In this document: one piece after another, positions 1 through 12,910 of the stretch | How the letters are laid out: every line of letters starts with the position of its first letter | Position numbering within the stretch: the stretch's first letter is position 1 | Assembly: GCF_032362555.1 (NCBI RefSeq) | Contig: NC_083509.1 | Coordinates: forward strand, 11,369,001 to 11,433,000 | Length of the DNA: 64,000 nucleotides | Reading direction: 5' to 3' | Source of the DNA: Amyelois transitella | Lineage: Eukaryota > Arthropoda > Insecta > Lepidoptera > Pyralidae | Translations under genes and position numbers: made by a program | The notes under the pieces: generated by a model | Told to the model about the DNA's origin: nothing | What the model saw: the letters and a program-made list of their open reading frames with translations, nothing else | The model's database searches: none

Positions 1-781
1 TGTAATAAGTAAAAATGTATTTAACTGTTTTTTGTCTTGCAGTGTCTGTTTTACCATGTTTTTGATTTTACGAATCCAGATTACGAAATTTAGAGTGCTT
101 CCTAATCAGAATAATATCTAGACACCTATTTCTTACATATTTAACAGTCTGTTCAACTTAGCACCAGTAGGCACCATAGTGATAATATTTCACATACCTT
201 TCCTCATGAAAACAATTCCATTGCATGTCATTCACCTGACCTATATAAGTTTATATTAGTGACAGGATATTGTTTAAGGAAAATAGTTACCCAACTATTT
301 CACAAGAATCACGGTTTAAACAATAAAAGAATCATCAACTCAAAAGTAGCTTATGTGTTATTCTGGGTCTTCAGCTACATATATACCAAATTTCATCATA
401 ATCGGAGCAGTACTATTTGCGTGAAAGAGTAGCAAACATCAATACATACCCACAAATTTTCACATTTATAATATTAGTATGATTCTCTAACATCTTAGAA
501 GAGTAAGCTCCACTTAACTCTACACAAAAGCTATTATTATAAATTCTATTACTACATATCTCAACTACTAATAAAAACCACCAATATTATAATGGAACTA
601 TTGGACCGCTAGTCAATTCTTTACTCTGTAGAATTTATATCTACCTATCTAGAATTTTTTTTAAACTTTATGCATCTTGTATTTTTTTGCCACTGATAAT
701 ATTTTTTTTTCTGGGTGAATGACACAAGCTTAGACCTTTTAGCCTAATAGTTTTTCATTTAACACAATGAATTTACCTCAG
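1..781 (+). other. Intron of the Yippee gene
   Basis: AT-rich intron ending in the acceptor at 779-781. Bases about 355-480 are a degraded reverse copy of the Helitron-like repeat seen more fully at 28930-29112 and 42080-42283. No other gene is visible. Confidence 0.6.
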
Positions 782-1211
782 GTCGGGCATTTCTATTCCA
801 TAAAGTGGTGAATCTGGTTTACTCGGAGGTGCAAGACCGTGTGATGCTGACAGGTCGCCACATGGTGAGAGATGTCTCGTGCAAGAACTGCGCCACCAAG
901 CTTGGATGGGTTTATGAATTTGCTACTGAAGAGAATCAAAGGTATTTTGTTCTCGAGACTTCTTTTTTTAACATTCATTCATATAGTCCTATCAATATCC
1001 CTTGCAGGGTAGACAGAGCCAGCAGTCCTGAAAGGCTGATTTCTTTTATATATTTGGAATAATATCTTTAATAGCCATAAAAGTTGATAAACAATATTAA
1101 AAAGTACTTTTTCTCTATTACAGATACAAAGAAGGCCGTGTCATCCTTGAAAGAGCTTTAGTCACTGAAAGTGATGGCATAGAGGAAATTCAAGTGAATA
1201 ATGATGATTGA
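782..1211 (+). CDS. YPEL5: Yippee-like zinc-binding protein, YPEL5 type (last two exons)
   Basis: Two exons are visible, 782-941 and 1124-1211, joined in frame across an AG|A arginine codon; TGA ends at 1211. The protein starts mid-domain ([12 protein letters not shown]), runs through [19 protein letters not shown] and [13 protein letters not shown], and ends with [11 protein letters not shown] and a short acidic tail (VNNDD). That is the C-terminal two thirds of the Yippee domain, including its second CxxC zinc pair (SCKNC) and the YPEL5-specific extension. Known family role: YPEL5 is a conserved small zinc protein associated with the CTLH/GID ubiquitin ligase and with centrosomes. The first exon, with the start codon and first CxxC pair, is not found in bases 1-781 and must lie upstream. 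Confidence 0.95.
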
Positions 1212-3350
1212 TATGTTGTAAATATTAAAATTATTGTAATTTTCTATGTTTTATGTAATAGGTATGATGACAAATTTTTGTTTTGGTGTTTTAATAATTT
1301 AGTAAAACAAAAATTAAAACATTGGTGAAATAATCGCATCTATATACATAAAACTGCCGGAAAACAGAACAAACAGCTTCTTCAATTTGGAGAGCAGGGA
1401 TTTTGATATATGACTTGTTTTTGTAGTAATGGTTTGAAATATATTTTTTACCTCCTCTGTTGTATTATTTGATTAAAGCTTTTTACTTTATTAAGATGTA
1501 ATATAAATTCAATCAAATCATGAAAGTTGTATGTTATTCATCACATGTCATTCATTAGGTATGTCTAAAAGATTTTTCCTAGTTTTTAAGTTTATAAATA
1601 AATTAGCACTCCACAATTTTAAAAATTATTTGTTTGTCTAGAATAAATGATTAAATTATATAAGATAATGTGCTTTTGTTTTAATTTTTTCTCTTCTTAG
1701 AGAACAGAGCAAATTGGTAAAATGCATGCTCGAAATTAACCAACTCTGCACCTGAGCTTATTCTTATATTTAAAACTAATTCAATTGTTTAGGCGTCCCC
1801 TCTAAGTGGAAACTTTGTTTTTAGTTATTTCCTTACATTTGCAAAGACTAGGTAAGTATATGCCATTCCTTATTTGAGTAAAAAAATATCGACAGCTAAT
1901 AAATCATTTTGAAAGCAGTCTCAACGTATTACTAAGATGCCACAGATAATATATACCACCCTTTCGTTTGATACATTTTTTTGTTGGTATTGTTGGGATA
2001 TTGAATAAAAAAGCTCAAATAAATATCACATTTTATTATATTTAACACAACATATATCTTTAGCAGATAACATAAAAAGTCTCTATATTCCTTTATGCAA
2101 TTTCTAAGCTCAGCTTTACAAATTGGAATCTAGTAAGTAGTTTAAATAAAATGCCAACAACTTAAATAACCAGCCTGTCTAATTGAGACATCACATCAGA
2201 AAAAATAAGGTGTTATTTATTAAAAAAAAACTCAGTTTTTATATTTTTACCATTTTGAAAACCGCGACCAAAATTTCTTCTCTTTGGTAACCCCATGATA
2301 GATAAGGAGTTGTCCATGGAATTAAATGGGTTTATCGTCGGTAATAATAGGTACCTATTGTGTAAGTTTAGTTATAACAGAAAAAGTTAAATGACATACC
2401 GAGTGGCTTTTTCAACACCAGCCAAATTTTCGGAGCAAATTACACAAATCTTAACAATTTGCCATCCTATACTAAGCTATCAGGATATGTAACTTTGTAT
2501 TGAAGATATTGTGTTCCATGTGTGTTAAAAGTCATCCTCTGTAATAACTGAAAAATTTAGAGACTAAAACATTATTTTCCCGCAATAATGTCTCAATTCA
2601 ACTAGCGATCACCCGAGCCTTTACAGAATTGGTACCTTGTCAATCGACACAATGACACAAGAATTTAATTTTTCCTTCATTTCATATCAAATTCCATTTC
2701 AAAAAAGATCACACGCATATTCCTTTTGAAAATTTTACTTATTGACTTTTGCACTTGTCTGTACACACATTTGCTGAGAACCGAATCAAAAACAATCTAA
2801 CGGACATTTTACACTATTAAGAAATCAAAATACAAGTTAGAAATCCTAACTTATCTGTCATAATTCTTCATCTGTGGTTTTAGTTCTCAGTACGAACCGC
2901 CATCTATGGAACTTTTTAAGCACATTTGTTGGTAAAGTTTATTTCTTATTTTTTCTCTCTCCCTCTATCATTAAGGTTAACCGACAGAAAACATGTGCCT
3001 TGTTAACATTGTGAATAGTCCCAATAAGCATCCCATTGCAATAAATCAAGTATAATAAAACGATCACAGCGATACACAATGTCCGTTAGACTCATTTTCT
3101 GATTAAGTGCAACAAGTATTCAAAGTTTTCAACCATTTCATCAATGCTAAAATTACATTTTAAAAGTTGTTTATCAATAAAAATATCACTATCTTGGTTC
3201 GCAGCCCTCAAAATTCATTCAGTAATCATTATTTATGTTACAATTATCTGGTACATAATATTTAGTTACACCAGGATCCTCGTGAAAATAATTTTAAAAT
3301 TATATTTTTATATCTATTATGTCCCGTTGCTAGGTAAAAGTATTAGTCTA
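1212..3350. other. Intergenic, no gene seen
   Basis: AT-rich sequence downstream of the Yippee gene. AATAAA-like signals occur after 1590 and could serve its 3' end. I see no supported ORF or recognised repeat; the short open frames have no protein-like composition. Confidence 0.5.
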
Positions 3351-5788
3351 AGAGCTACTGAACCCTCCGAGTAACGGTGTTCCTGTAAGGCTAGAAATTT
3401 GTAGAGTGATGATTCATAGCACATCAAGGCCAAAAATCATGACCTGGCAGGCATCTGCCCTGCACGTCATCATCACTTTTATTTCTTAAAATGTAAAAAA
3501 AATAGGAAAAATAAACTTCCTGCTGTAAGCTTCAAAATTTAATATCATCTATTTTATTTATTGATAATTATGAAAAAATAATTGCCAGGCGATTAGAGTA
3601 AGCACAAGTACCTGCCAGGTGCATCGAGAACTGCACATTTTAGGAAGAAAAATAAACTTTCTTCTGTAAAGTTGAAATTTAAGTATATGTTTCAGTATAT
3701 CATTTAGAAGAAATGTGTACAATGACAGGCGGTTCTGAACAGCATAAGACCTTGACTGGCGAGGGGAAAGATGCTAAGAGCGTGCGAGTGTCAACGATTT
3801 TTATATGAAGACGAATCCTACTTTTGAATTACTACGCCGCATATTTTGAGTGACTTTGAAAATTTAAATTTTATATTATTATATATTGCTATCTTGAGTA
3901 ATGTGAAGGAAATACTTTCGAGGAAGGTAATGTGTGTTATTTATTTGGATGCTATGCGGGTGTTGCTATACGCTCTTTTGTTTGATAATGTAATAAGTAA
4001 GTATGAATATGTACATATGTGCAAATTTTTAACGTATAATATTATTATTATACATGTGTAATTGATTATAATGTTCATTTTATGTATTATTGTAAATTTA
4101 AAGTGCAACTTGCTTAAAGCTGTGTTGCTGGGTATCGTTGAAATGATTTATACTCTTAACTTATTGGCGTCATTTGAGGTGGGTTCCTAGTTTATACTAC
4201 GTAGATTGGTATATTTAAGTGTATAAGTTTATAAAGTGTTACATAAAAGGTGTATATTGTTTTCATGTGGTAATCTACGTTTTGGCCGGAAATGTGTTGT
4301 AGTGAGTAGATTAAGTCATATTCTTATTTCTTTTTCTAAGAATGGCTGTTTTTGTTTCTGATAAAAAAATGAAAAAAGAATTATCGATGCGTTTTTGTTT
4401 TCTGTTGTAATAAATTAAAAATCTACATCTAATATGGCACCAACAATTTAAAAAAATGGATCAACATTTCTGAAGTATACGAAAAATTGGGACCCTCGAT
4501 ATGTCAAAGCTTACCAGGATTTCTGCATTTACCGGTTGCGATTTTAACCCGTCCTTTTTAAGAAGAGGAAAAAAAAGACCTTTTAAACTATTAGCAAAAT
4601 CTCATCAGTATCAAAAGGCATTTGCAGCATTAGGAAGTGCAGAAATAATAGAGAAGAAAGAAGAGATTTTTTCAATACTAGAGAAATTTGTGTGCCAAAT
4701 GTACGGTTGAAAATGTCAAAAATTGAATGAGGCACGTTATGAGAAGTTCCTTACCACCTACGACACGAATAATACCAAAATATTTATGAAAAAAATAATA
4801 AGTTATGATGCACCAAATCTACCACCGTGTCAACGCGAACTGCAACAACAATTATTAAGGGCTGCATATATTACAAATATCTGGCGAAATAGTCATTTAA
4901 AGGAACCAACGTTTCTTACTCCTGAAAATAACGGTTGGAACTTAATCGATGACCTCTACGATTTCAATTGGTTTCAAGGGGATACGGTTCCCTCTTCTAT
5001 ATATGACATATTACTACAAGAACCAACTAATGCTGATACTGCCGAAGCACAGTCAACTGAAACTGAAGAATATATTTCAAGTAATATACAGTTATTTGAT
5101 TCAATATACTATAATTGAACGCGATATTCCATTCTTAATCACATTATTAATTGATTGAAATATATTTTTCTTTTCAGAGGAGGAAGAGTCGGATGAAGAT
5201 GAAAAAAGTAGTAGTGAGGAAGTGTCGGATGAAGATGCTAATTAATGTGAAAAATAATTTAAATTACATAACAATAAGTAAAAGATATTGCATCTTTTAT
5301 TTTTTTCTTTCATGTCACTGACTCTACATGCAATTACGTTACGCCTGTTACTAGCACGTTCTGAGCATCTTTCCTCTCGCCTGTCAAGGTCTTATGCTAT
5401 TCAGAACCGCCTGTCATTGTACACATTTCTTCTAAATGATATACTGAAACATATACTTAAATTTCAACTTTAGAGAAGAAAGTTTATTTTTCTTCCTAAA
5501 ATGTGCAGTTCTCGATGCACCTGGCAGGTACTTGTGCTTACTCTAATCGCCTGGCAATTAATTTTTCATAATTATCAATAAATAAAATAGATGATATTAA
5601 ATTTTGAAGCTTACAGCAGGAAGTTTATTTTTCCTATTATTTTTACATTTTAAGAAATAAAAGTGATGATGACGTGCAGGGCAGATGCCTGCCAGGTCAT
5701 GATTTTTGGCCTTGGTGTGCTATGAATCATCACTCTACAAATTTCTAGCCTTACAGGAACACCGTTACTCGGAGGGTTCACTAGCTCT
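3351..5788 (+). mobile_element. Decayed DNA transposon with about 440-bp terminal inverted repeats
   Basis: Bases 3351 to about 3795 reappear in reverse complement at about 5345-5788, differing by a few substitutions and small indels. The outer ends read AGAGCTA[C/G]TGAACCCTCC inward. Repeated CCTGCCAGGT and GACAGGCGG words lie inside each arm. Between the arms is one degraded spliced ORF (4448-5245). I could not fix a target-site duplication. The long inverted repeats around one ORF indicate a cut-and-paste element; I do not assign a superfamily. Confidence 0.75.
4448..5245 (+). pseudogene. Broken transposon ORF (GCD-motif protein)
   Basis: An upstream frame reads KWINISEVYEK...CQSLPGF and then shifts at about 4510 into the frame starting at 4501, which reads ISAFTGCDFNPSFLRRGKKR. 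That frame hits an in-frame TGA at 4708-4710 after QMYG, but continues open from 4711 to 5080 (NEARYEKFLTTYD, LPPCQRELQQQLLRAAYI, GWNLIDDLYDFNWF). A phase-1 donor at 5081 and the acceptor at 5175-5177 join it to a short acidic tail (ESDEDEKSSSEEVSDEDAN) with its stop at 5243-5245. The combination of an AFTGCD motif, an LPPC motif and a W/GW block recurs, to my knowledge, in repeat-encoded hypothetical proteins of insects. A PIN/FEN-like nuclease fold is only a guess. One frameshift and one stop make this copy inactive. Confidence 0.6.
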
Positions 5789-8008
5789 CCAGCTATATCT
5801 CTTTATAAACAATAAAATTGAATGAGGTATTGAACCTACTTCGCTCTTAATGTGAACGTAAAACTAGATTGTCACCTACGCATAAAAACGAAAAAAAGAT
5901 AAAAAAAATATCGCACCATTAACCGTGAAACGGACCCTTACATAAAAGCACCTCAATTTTGTATTTGACAAGAATAAAAATGTAAAAACACTTCCTTTTA
6001 CTTCATTTGAAAACAAAAAAAAATAGTTATAAAAAAGTAAGGTACCTAATCAAATTATACAGCTAATCCTTTTTTTTGAAACTGTTGAATGGATAGTTGA
6101 GGTTAGAATTTGAAGTACAACAAAGGTATACGTATTTTTTATATTACATATTTAAAATCGCTCAACATATTCCTCTAACAATTCAATATTTGAATAATGC
6201 CAAAGAAAAATAACAAATTCGAAATTAGCATATTCTTTTTTATATATTCTTTGTTAGAAAGATATTTTGTCGTTACACGTTTCGATTTACGGTGTCCTAG
6301 AGGCGACCGTAAATTTTCTTATAAGGGACACCATTGAAAGATTTTTTAAAATCTTTATGGTATTAAATAAAAAGTATAAAAAGTTAGTTTTTTCGGTTTA
6401 CGTTTAAATGCTTTATCTACCCATAACGGAGTATATACCCACAATAAAAAATGTAACGACGCTCGGTAGAAAATAACCATTTGCTGTATAACAAGACAAA
6501 AAAATGGTATGCAAAAAAATTGACACAAATTCAGAGCTTGCCAAGAAATTCCCCAGCAATTTGTTTCTAGAGTGTTATCCATTTTTACACACAATCTAGA
6601 TTTTTTTAAAAGCTAAAATTATCATCTGTTTGAACTGCAAACATTCGCCAAAATGATATCTAACAAAAAAATAACATTCTGCTTAATACAAACTCCCAAT
6701 TCGAGATCACGTTGGTCGACTCTTAGACCTCTTGTAGTACAAATTTAAAGCAACAATTTGAAATATCAGGTCTCAATTTTATTTCTAAGGCGTCGATCGC
6801 ACGATCAGCGGTTTGTTCTGTGGTTCAATATATAAGTGATCATTTATTATTACTTCACTATCTTAACAATTCAAAAACCTACTTATAAACCATCTGGAAG
6901 AATATTTACATGATAGTGAAAATCAAATCATAAACCATTGAATTGATAAGAATATATATAAACAGACAGGCAACAAGCGGTTTATTTTTAAACATGTTCT
7001 ACGTTTTTCCAACTTCCTTCTCTCTGTATGTGATACCAAGAATATTTCACAAACAGCAGTAATAAATAAGGTATTCTTTACTTTAAATTCTTGTTTATTA
7101 TATAATAACTGTATGATATGTACTCAAAAAGAATTGAATAATTAATGAAAAAAAAATCCATACAAAAGTAACAGAACTGGAAACCGCTACTCGTGTGAAG
7201 GTCGCCTAATTTATTAGTTTTAAACTACGAATAACTACCCACCGTCAACATCAATATATTCAACTCTTCAGTAAAACTATCAGTGTAATTTATTCGAATA
7301 AAATAATGTAAAATTTCATACTTTTGAAAAAATATTTAAGAATTATATTCACATATGATTGAGTCACTTAACTTCTAATTAGTGCCTCATCAAACTGTAA
7401 TCTAAATATACATAATAATAATTTATTTTACAACAATTAAACTCTTCATATAAAATGATCGCGTGGTATACAGGTAAAACTTTAAGACGCCCAATTGTAC
7501 AAATTATTTTAATGGATTCCCTGCCCATAGACAGACATAAAGCAACAAATGAACTTTCAAAGTCTTAAATTGATTTGCTTTTAAATATTGGTTTAGCACA
7601 GAGTTCATAATACACAAGGTTGTCATTTATATTAATCACTTATTGTTGCACATGTAAACAGGAAAGCAGCTTGAAACAATAATTTTAATGTGATGACACT
7701 ATTTTGTGTTTCTTATACATGAGGAATAAATACGTATTTCATTTATGTTACATATACATAGTATGAAGAATTTACATGACTCTTTAGACGTCACTATATA
7801 CCCGGCAACCCAACTTATATCAAACATTTTTGTCTTATCTTATTAATTAAAAAAGGCTGTTATACTTTTAAAAAGTCAGGGTAATAATAAAATTCATTAT
7901 ATTAGGTACAGTAAAATTACCACCAGTTATTGTATTAAAAATCTATGAAACCCTACTGTTCTCTTTTAAAAAGTTTTGACAGATTTGTTTTCGATATTTG
8001 CGTATCAT
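5789..8008. other. Intergenic, probably with the csw 3' untranslated region
   Basis: AT-rich sequence with no convincing gene. The part nearest 8009 should be the 3' UTR of the minus-strand csw gene; several AATAAA signals on the minus strand are candidate poly(A) sites. A 79-codon minus frame at 6355-6594 has no recognisable features. Confidence 0.45.
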
Positions 8009-9910
8009 TCATAAAAAGGGAACGCCCCTGATCGCGGACGTGGAGGGCGCGGGCTCCTTCCCCAGGCCGGTGCGTTGCTTCACAGTCTGAATGAACTCCA
8101 AAACGGCCATATAAATAAACTTGTACTGCGCCTCGTTTTGCACCATACCCGATCTCTGATCCCGCACCATTTGCACAGTGCGGTGTATATCGATCTCGCA
8201 GTCGAAACCCTCCTTCCTTATTTGGTCCAGAATCATATCAATAACAATAAAAGTGCCAGTCCTGCCTATGCCTGCGGAGCAGTGCACGCAAACCACGGCC
8301 TGCGCCGGCGGCTGCGGCCCGGTCATTATCTGCTGCAGCCTACTGTTTACCACCAGCAGGATGTTCAACACGCGACCTGGCTCCGACGGGACCCCGTGGT
8401 CGGGCCAAGCCGTAAAATGAAAATGGTATATAGTTCTTTTCGCATTAGGCTCGTCTGTCTTCGTCACCACGAAACGTCTCAATGTGTAGTCCTGCGTTGA
8501 TGATTCTGATTCGTTGAATATCGCATATTTGTTCAACACCTCCGTTTTGTTCAGATCGGGCCAGTAACGTTCGCATTTGACTTTTCCACGCTCGATTTCC
8601 TTTGTCGTCATTATTATTATGCGGACGTCCTCCTGCCATATCATAGACCAGAATTGGTAAATGGTCGTAGAGAGACAGCCCTGTGTTGCTATATAGGTTT
8701 TGTTGTAAACGTTTTCGGCAACGAGGCTTTCGACCTTGGTGGCCGTCTTGGGTATCGTGGTGTTCACGTAATTGGGGTTGGCGCGTAACACGCTCGGCTC
8801 GAACGGAGGCAGGGAGGGCTTGTGCACTCCATTGCCGTAGCCTTTCGTGCTCTCTTCGGTGATCACCACGCTCGTATGGTTTGGAGAAGACTTGCCTTTA
8901 TTTTTAGAGGGCGTGCCGTCCCTGCTAGGCGGTGAGCCGTTCTCATTAGCCCCGTTAATGGGATCTTGCGAATCTAAACTTCCATCAATACTATCGCATC
9001 GAATGTAATTCGCGTTTATATAATCAGAACCCGGAGGTGCATCAGCCGGTATATCTTTGAGGACAACTCTGGTGTGGTCAAATGGTATAATGTTCTTGTA
9101 TCTATTTTTCCTGATATTTTCTGGTTTCGATCCCTCCATTCTGTCGAATTGGAAGTTCTCCATCATTTGTAGCGTCTCAAACTCTTCCCAGAATCCTTGT
9201 TTGTACGCCATGCTTTCAATGGGTCCTTCGGTTTCCTTTAGGAGTTGTTTTACTCTGGTGTGGAAGTGTCGTACTTGTATTCTTGTGGCGTTGAACGGTT
9301 GGATGAGTCTTAAAACTTCTCCTGAGGTTTCTACCATGGGGAAGTTTCTGTAGTGCTCTATGAGACTGACGAGGTCGTCGAACTGCTTCCCACCACCGAC
9401 GTCGTACTTGCTGTCTTGTCGGCGTACGATGACATGGGTCACGCGATCCCTGGTCCGCACAGATAGAACGAAATCGCCGGGTTGCCGTTGCGACTCGCGG
9501 ACGAGAAATGATCCGTTCTTTCCGTTTTCGAGCATAATTTTCTCTGCTTCTTTTGCGGTGAGCTGTCCGTGGTACCACCGCTCCGTCGTGGGGTCGGCAC
9601 AATTTAAAGGGGTTTTCAGTCTAATAACACTTCCGTTCTTTTCTCGCAGTTGTCCCTGATTGTCCATGTAGTATTGTACGAGTTCGGAGAGCGTTGCAAA
9701 TTTCTCTCCTCCATAAAGGTCGAGGAATTCTCCATTGTTTTGTATCTTGATGTGGGTGACTTCGTCCCCGCGGCGCACCGACAGTGTGAAGTCTCCCTTG
9801 TTGCTCATACTGGGCCTCGCGAGGAAGTACCCGTCCCGCCCGCACTCCATCAGAAGTTTCTCTGCGTCCACTCCGGTCAACAAGGGGTGGAACCATCTTC
9901 GGGTGATCAT
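8009..9910 (-). CDS. csw: Corkscrew/SHP2-type non-receptor protein tyrosine phosphatase
   Basis: A single uninterrupted 633-residue frame. N-SH2 at about 6-102 has arginine R32 in FLARPS. C-SH2 at about 112-205 has R138 in FLVRES. The phosphatase domain spans about 236-612, with KNRY at 269-271, WPD aspartate D504, the catalytic loop HCSAGIGRT with C544 and R550, and Q-loop QNEAQ at 591-595. The N-SH2 residues at the autoinhibitory interface (E76, A72) are kept. A poorly conserved stretch at about 304-403, rich in S, P, G and N, splits the phosphatase domain, as in Drosophila Corkscrew. Known role: the phosphatase transduces receptor tyrosine kinase signals to Ras/MAPK, with SH2 release by phosphotyrosine ligands. 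The C-terminal tail is only about 20 residues, without the tyrosines of SHP2. The start is well supported because MITRRWFHP aligns with the family N-terminus. Confidence 0.96.
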   Translation of the reverse strand: MITRRWFHPLLTGVDAEKLLMECGRDGYFLARPSMSNKGDFTLSVRRGDEVTHIKIQNNGEFLDLYGGEKFATLSELVQYYMDNQGQLREKNGSVIRLKTPLNCADPTTERWYHGQLTAKEAEKIMLENGKNGSFLVRESQRQPGDFVLSVRTRDRVTHVIVRRQDSKYDVGGGKQFDDLVSLIEHYRNFPMVETSGEVLRLIQPFNATRIQVRHFHTRVKQLLKETEGPIESMAYKQGFWEEFETLQMMENFQFDRMEGSKPENIRKNRYKNIIPFDHTRVVLKDIPADAPPGSDYINANYIRCDSIDGSLDSQDPINGANENGSPPSRDGTPSKNKGKSSPNHTSVVITEESTKGYGNGVHKPSLPPFEPSVLRANPNYVNTTIPKTATKVESLVAENVYNKTYIATQGCLSTTIYQFWSMIWQEDVRIIIMTTKEIERGKVKCERYWPDLNKTEVLNKYAIFNESESSTQDYTLRRFVVTKTDEPNAKRTIYHFHFTAWPDHGVPSEPGRVLNILLVVNSRLQQIMTGPQPPAQAVVCVHCSAGIGRTGTFIVIDMILDQIRKEGFDCEIDIHRTVQMVRDQRSGMVQNEAQYKFIYMAVLEFIQTVKQRTGLGKEPAPSTSAIRGVPFL

Positions 9911-12910
9911 CTTACACTAACAAAAAGCACCGATACTTACTATACTATGTCACTATCAGATTAATTTTCTTCTGTCCCGATTCTCAATGCTCCATACATC
10001 TTCTCCAATCATCTGGAAAGAGTAGAAGGAATCTCTTTATAACACAACTGCATGTGAAGCTGTTTTGACTATGAACTAATATTATTATGATGGTTGTGCT
10101 ATATTTGCTGTAAACAAGGTTGGAAATGCTTTATGAGAAACAACAGAATTGAGAAGTAATAAATCGACAATAGCCGTCAAACAATACAGTACCTATTGTT
10201 AGGTATCTGTATAGAGGCAATTAAATATTGTTATTTATTTGTAGTACTTGCAAATAGACAACTCAAGGACTTTTATGCTTCTACTGGTACTACACTGGAA
10301 ATTAAAAGGATCTTTTTATTGCTATGTTGAATTAATAAAAAAAAAAAAGTATGCTTTGCATTGTACCAATAATATTATATTAATTAGGTGGTGTGCCCAT
10401 TTAATCAAAATTATAAATTCAAATGATTTTTTCTTGACCTGGGTCTGGAAATTATATTGTTTTAGCTGGCTTTTATCGATTTAGTGTGTTGTTTTCTTTC
10501 TATTACATTTTAGGTAAAGATAATCTAGGATTCCTGTAGATCCTTGAATAAATGAATAACTTTAAATTGTTCATTAAAATCATAATTCAGTAAGGCATAA
10601 TAAATTTCAATAATACAATTAGTGGTCTTAAAACTTCACCCGTGATACATACATGCCTATAAAAACTGCAAAAAATGTATCTACATATGTGGCATGTGCA
10701 GATGAATTTGACAGGAGTTTAGATGATAGATGTATGTGTAATTTGTACCGAACTAAGGCATCAGAAGTAACTAAAAGTTGCTCGTTGTGGAAAAAATCTA
10801 AACTACGGACAACAGATACACATACTTTTTATAAAACTCATTGACCCAATCAAATGACCTAGAGATGTGAAATATTATATTATTGCCATGCACTTGGTAT
10901 TATATTGAATTGGGGGGAAAACTAATGTATTTCATTCAAAAACAGATGATCCACAAATTTTTAAATAGGACTTTTTATAGTAAGTGACAGTAAAAATTTT
11001 GCCACATTAATGCATGGCGTGTCCCAAATCCTGACTCAGGGCTTGGAACATGCTATGGGTTAAGTTTTGTTCGCATACACCCACTTGAAGCTGAAAGCTG
11101 AGAATGCAATCATGGATGCCAACTATGAGAGGAAAATTATTCCATGGTTAGTTTGCTTTTGTATGTTTTCACTACACTTTACAAAGTACTTACACAATTG
11201 TTTTCCTTTTAACTTGGGAAATGGAATAGTTTTTGTTTTTTGTAGAGATGTTACTATGAAAATTGTAAGAATGAATATTTTTCAAGAATACAATGAATCA
11301 GTCTTTCCATACAATTGTATACAATCTCTACGACAATAATATGTGATGATAGCCATGACTATAAGTACCTACATGAACTGAATACCCAATACCACAAAGA
11401 GATCATGATTTTACGCTCGCTTCACGACAAACAGTGAAACATTGTTGCTATTCTAATTATAGAATGATAAACTTACCTCATATAGACACCCGTGCGAGAT
11501 ACAGCACCCGCTATTCCCTTTTCAATAGGAATTTTATGGATCGCACTGCTGTTGCTATGCTGAGTTAAGATTTTTTTTGAAACTCGGTTTTCAAGGGCGT
11601 ATTCGCCAGTACACTAACACACATGTACATGAATCTAAATATTATAACCTGATAAAAATTATATGTCCAAGTAGCAAATAAACAAATTAAATGTTACACA
11701 AAACAATTTTTCACAAAAAGCTGAGAAAATGTCTAATATTTGTGGGTGCTCGCGATGTCTAATTTTACTTGCTCTGTTCTTCTTTCGCTTACATTGCCAT
11801 TGCCAGTTTACTGCCACTTGCGTTCTGTCATCGTGCCGATAGGATGGCAAGCAAAGTTTTTGACACATTCCGTTTCTAAACGTAACGTACTGTGAACGGA
11901 CTATCGACTACGACTCATGGACGTAATAATACTACGACTAGATATCCTTTCGTTGCTAGTAACGAATTATATGATAGGTAGGTACTATTTTTTACACATT
12001 TGGAAAAATCATTAAAAGTCTTACGAGTATCTTCTTATTTATCCAAATTGTATATAGTGATATACATTTTATTAACTAAAAAGACAGGTCAAACAGCTCC
12101 CGAAAAATTTAAACAAGAGTCCCTTCAAATTTGACCGTGTGGGCAGAAGTGTAGCGTCTGCCTTTTCTCTTATCTAACGAGCTTATACATATTAATTTTA
12201 TAAGCTCTTCTAAAGTGATCTATACATTACCATAAACTCTCCATCATCTTTAAAATATACAATTATTGAATGGCATCATCGAACTTCCGTTTTCTCATGG
12301 ATAAACTGAAAAGAGTAGGTACCTATCTACCATATTAGAATAGCGTATAGATACTTAATAGTTTCATTTAAGTTGGTCAGAGTGGAAAGACAGTAATTAA
12401 AAGCACTTTTATGTGCCATCGCCATCCCAGAACACCGTGCCGAGAGGTCTTTTGCGTCACTCTAAAGTGAAGAATGCAATTAGATATCTATACAATTTTG
12501 AGGCTACCTACAGACCGATTTAATTAATTTATTAACCCGAAACTAGTATGACGAAGAAACAGCGCGATTATCTACTAGTCGCATTTATTCTGTGGGCAAG
12601 AACGCATCTTTCCTTTTTTTTGCTTATAAGTCGATGCCAGGCGAAGACTATTTTTGAAATGCATTAATTTATTTTTCTCAGCTTTATTTTTTTTTTAATT
12701 AGATGCGAAGAGTCGATCTACTGAGAATGAAGGCGATCACGGTACGGCACTCTTCCGGCAAAGGAAAATAGGTTAGGGATCGCTTGCAAGGGTTGCTTCG
12801 AGTAAAACCTCAATGAATCAAATATATTAAAAAAAATTACGGCCGGCAAAGTAAAAACCTTAGTAATACATGTTTTAAGTTTATTCATTACAAAATAACC
12901 ATAACAATAT
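9911..12910. other. csw upstream region; candidate 5' non-coding exon near 11.48 kb
   Basis: On the minus strand a consensus donor (GTAAGTTT) occupies 11469-11476, with an exon candidate beginning at 11477 and running upward. The csw start codon lies directly after an AG (TTAGTGTAAG|ATG), so csw may have a 5' UTR intron of about 1.5 kb. This is inference. Short plus frames at 10653-10844 and 11067-11339 have no recognised domain. Nothing else is seen. Confidence 0.35.

Noticed and set aside
3846-4061. 71-codon plus frame in the left part of the transposon
   Set aside because: AT-driven hydrophobic composition, no link by splicing to the element's ORF.
9216-9602. Minus frame of 128 codons inside csw, and several plus frames over the same region
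   Set aside because: Shadow frames within the single csw ORF; arginine-rich with no domain.
10653-11339. Two short plus frames upstream of csw (63 and 90 codons)
   Set aside because: No recognised motif, no splice support and no second exon.
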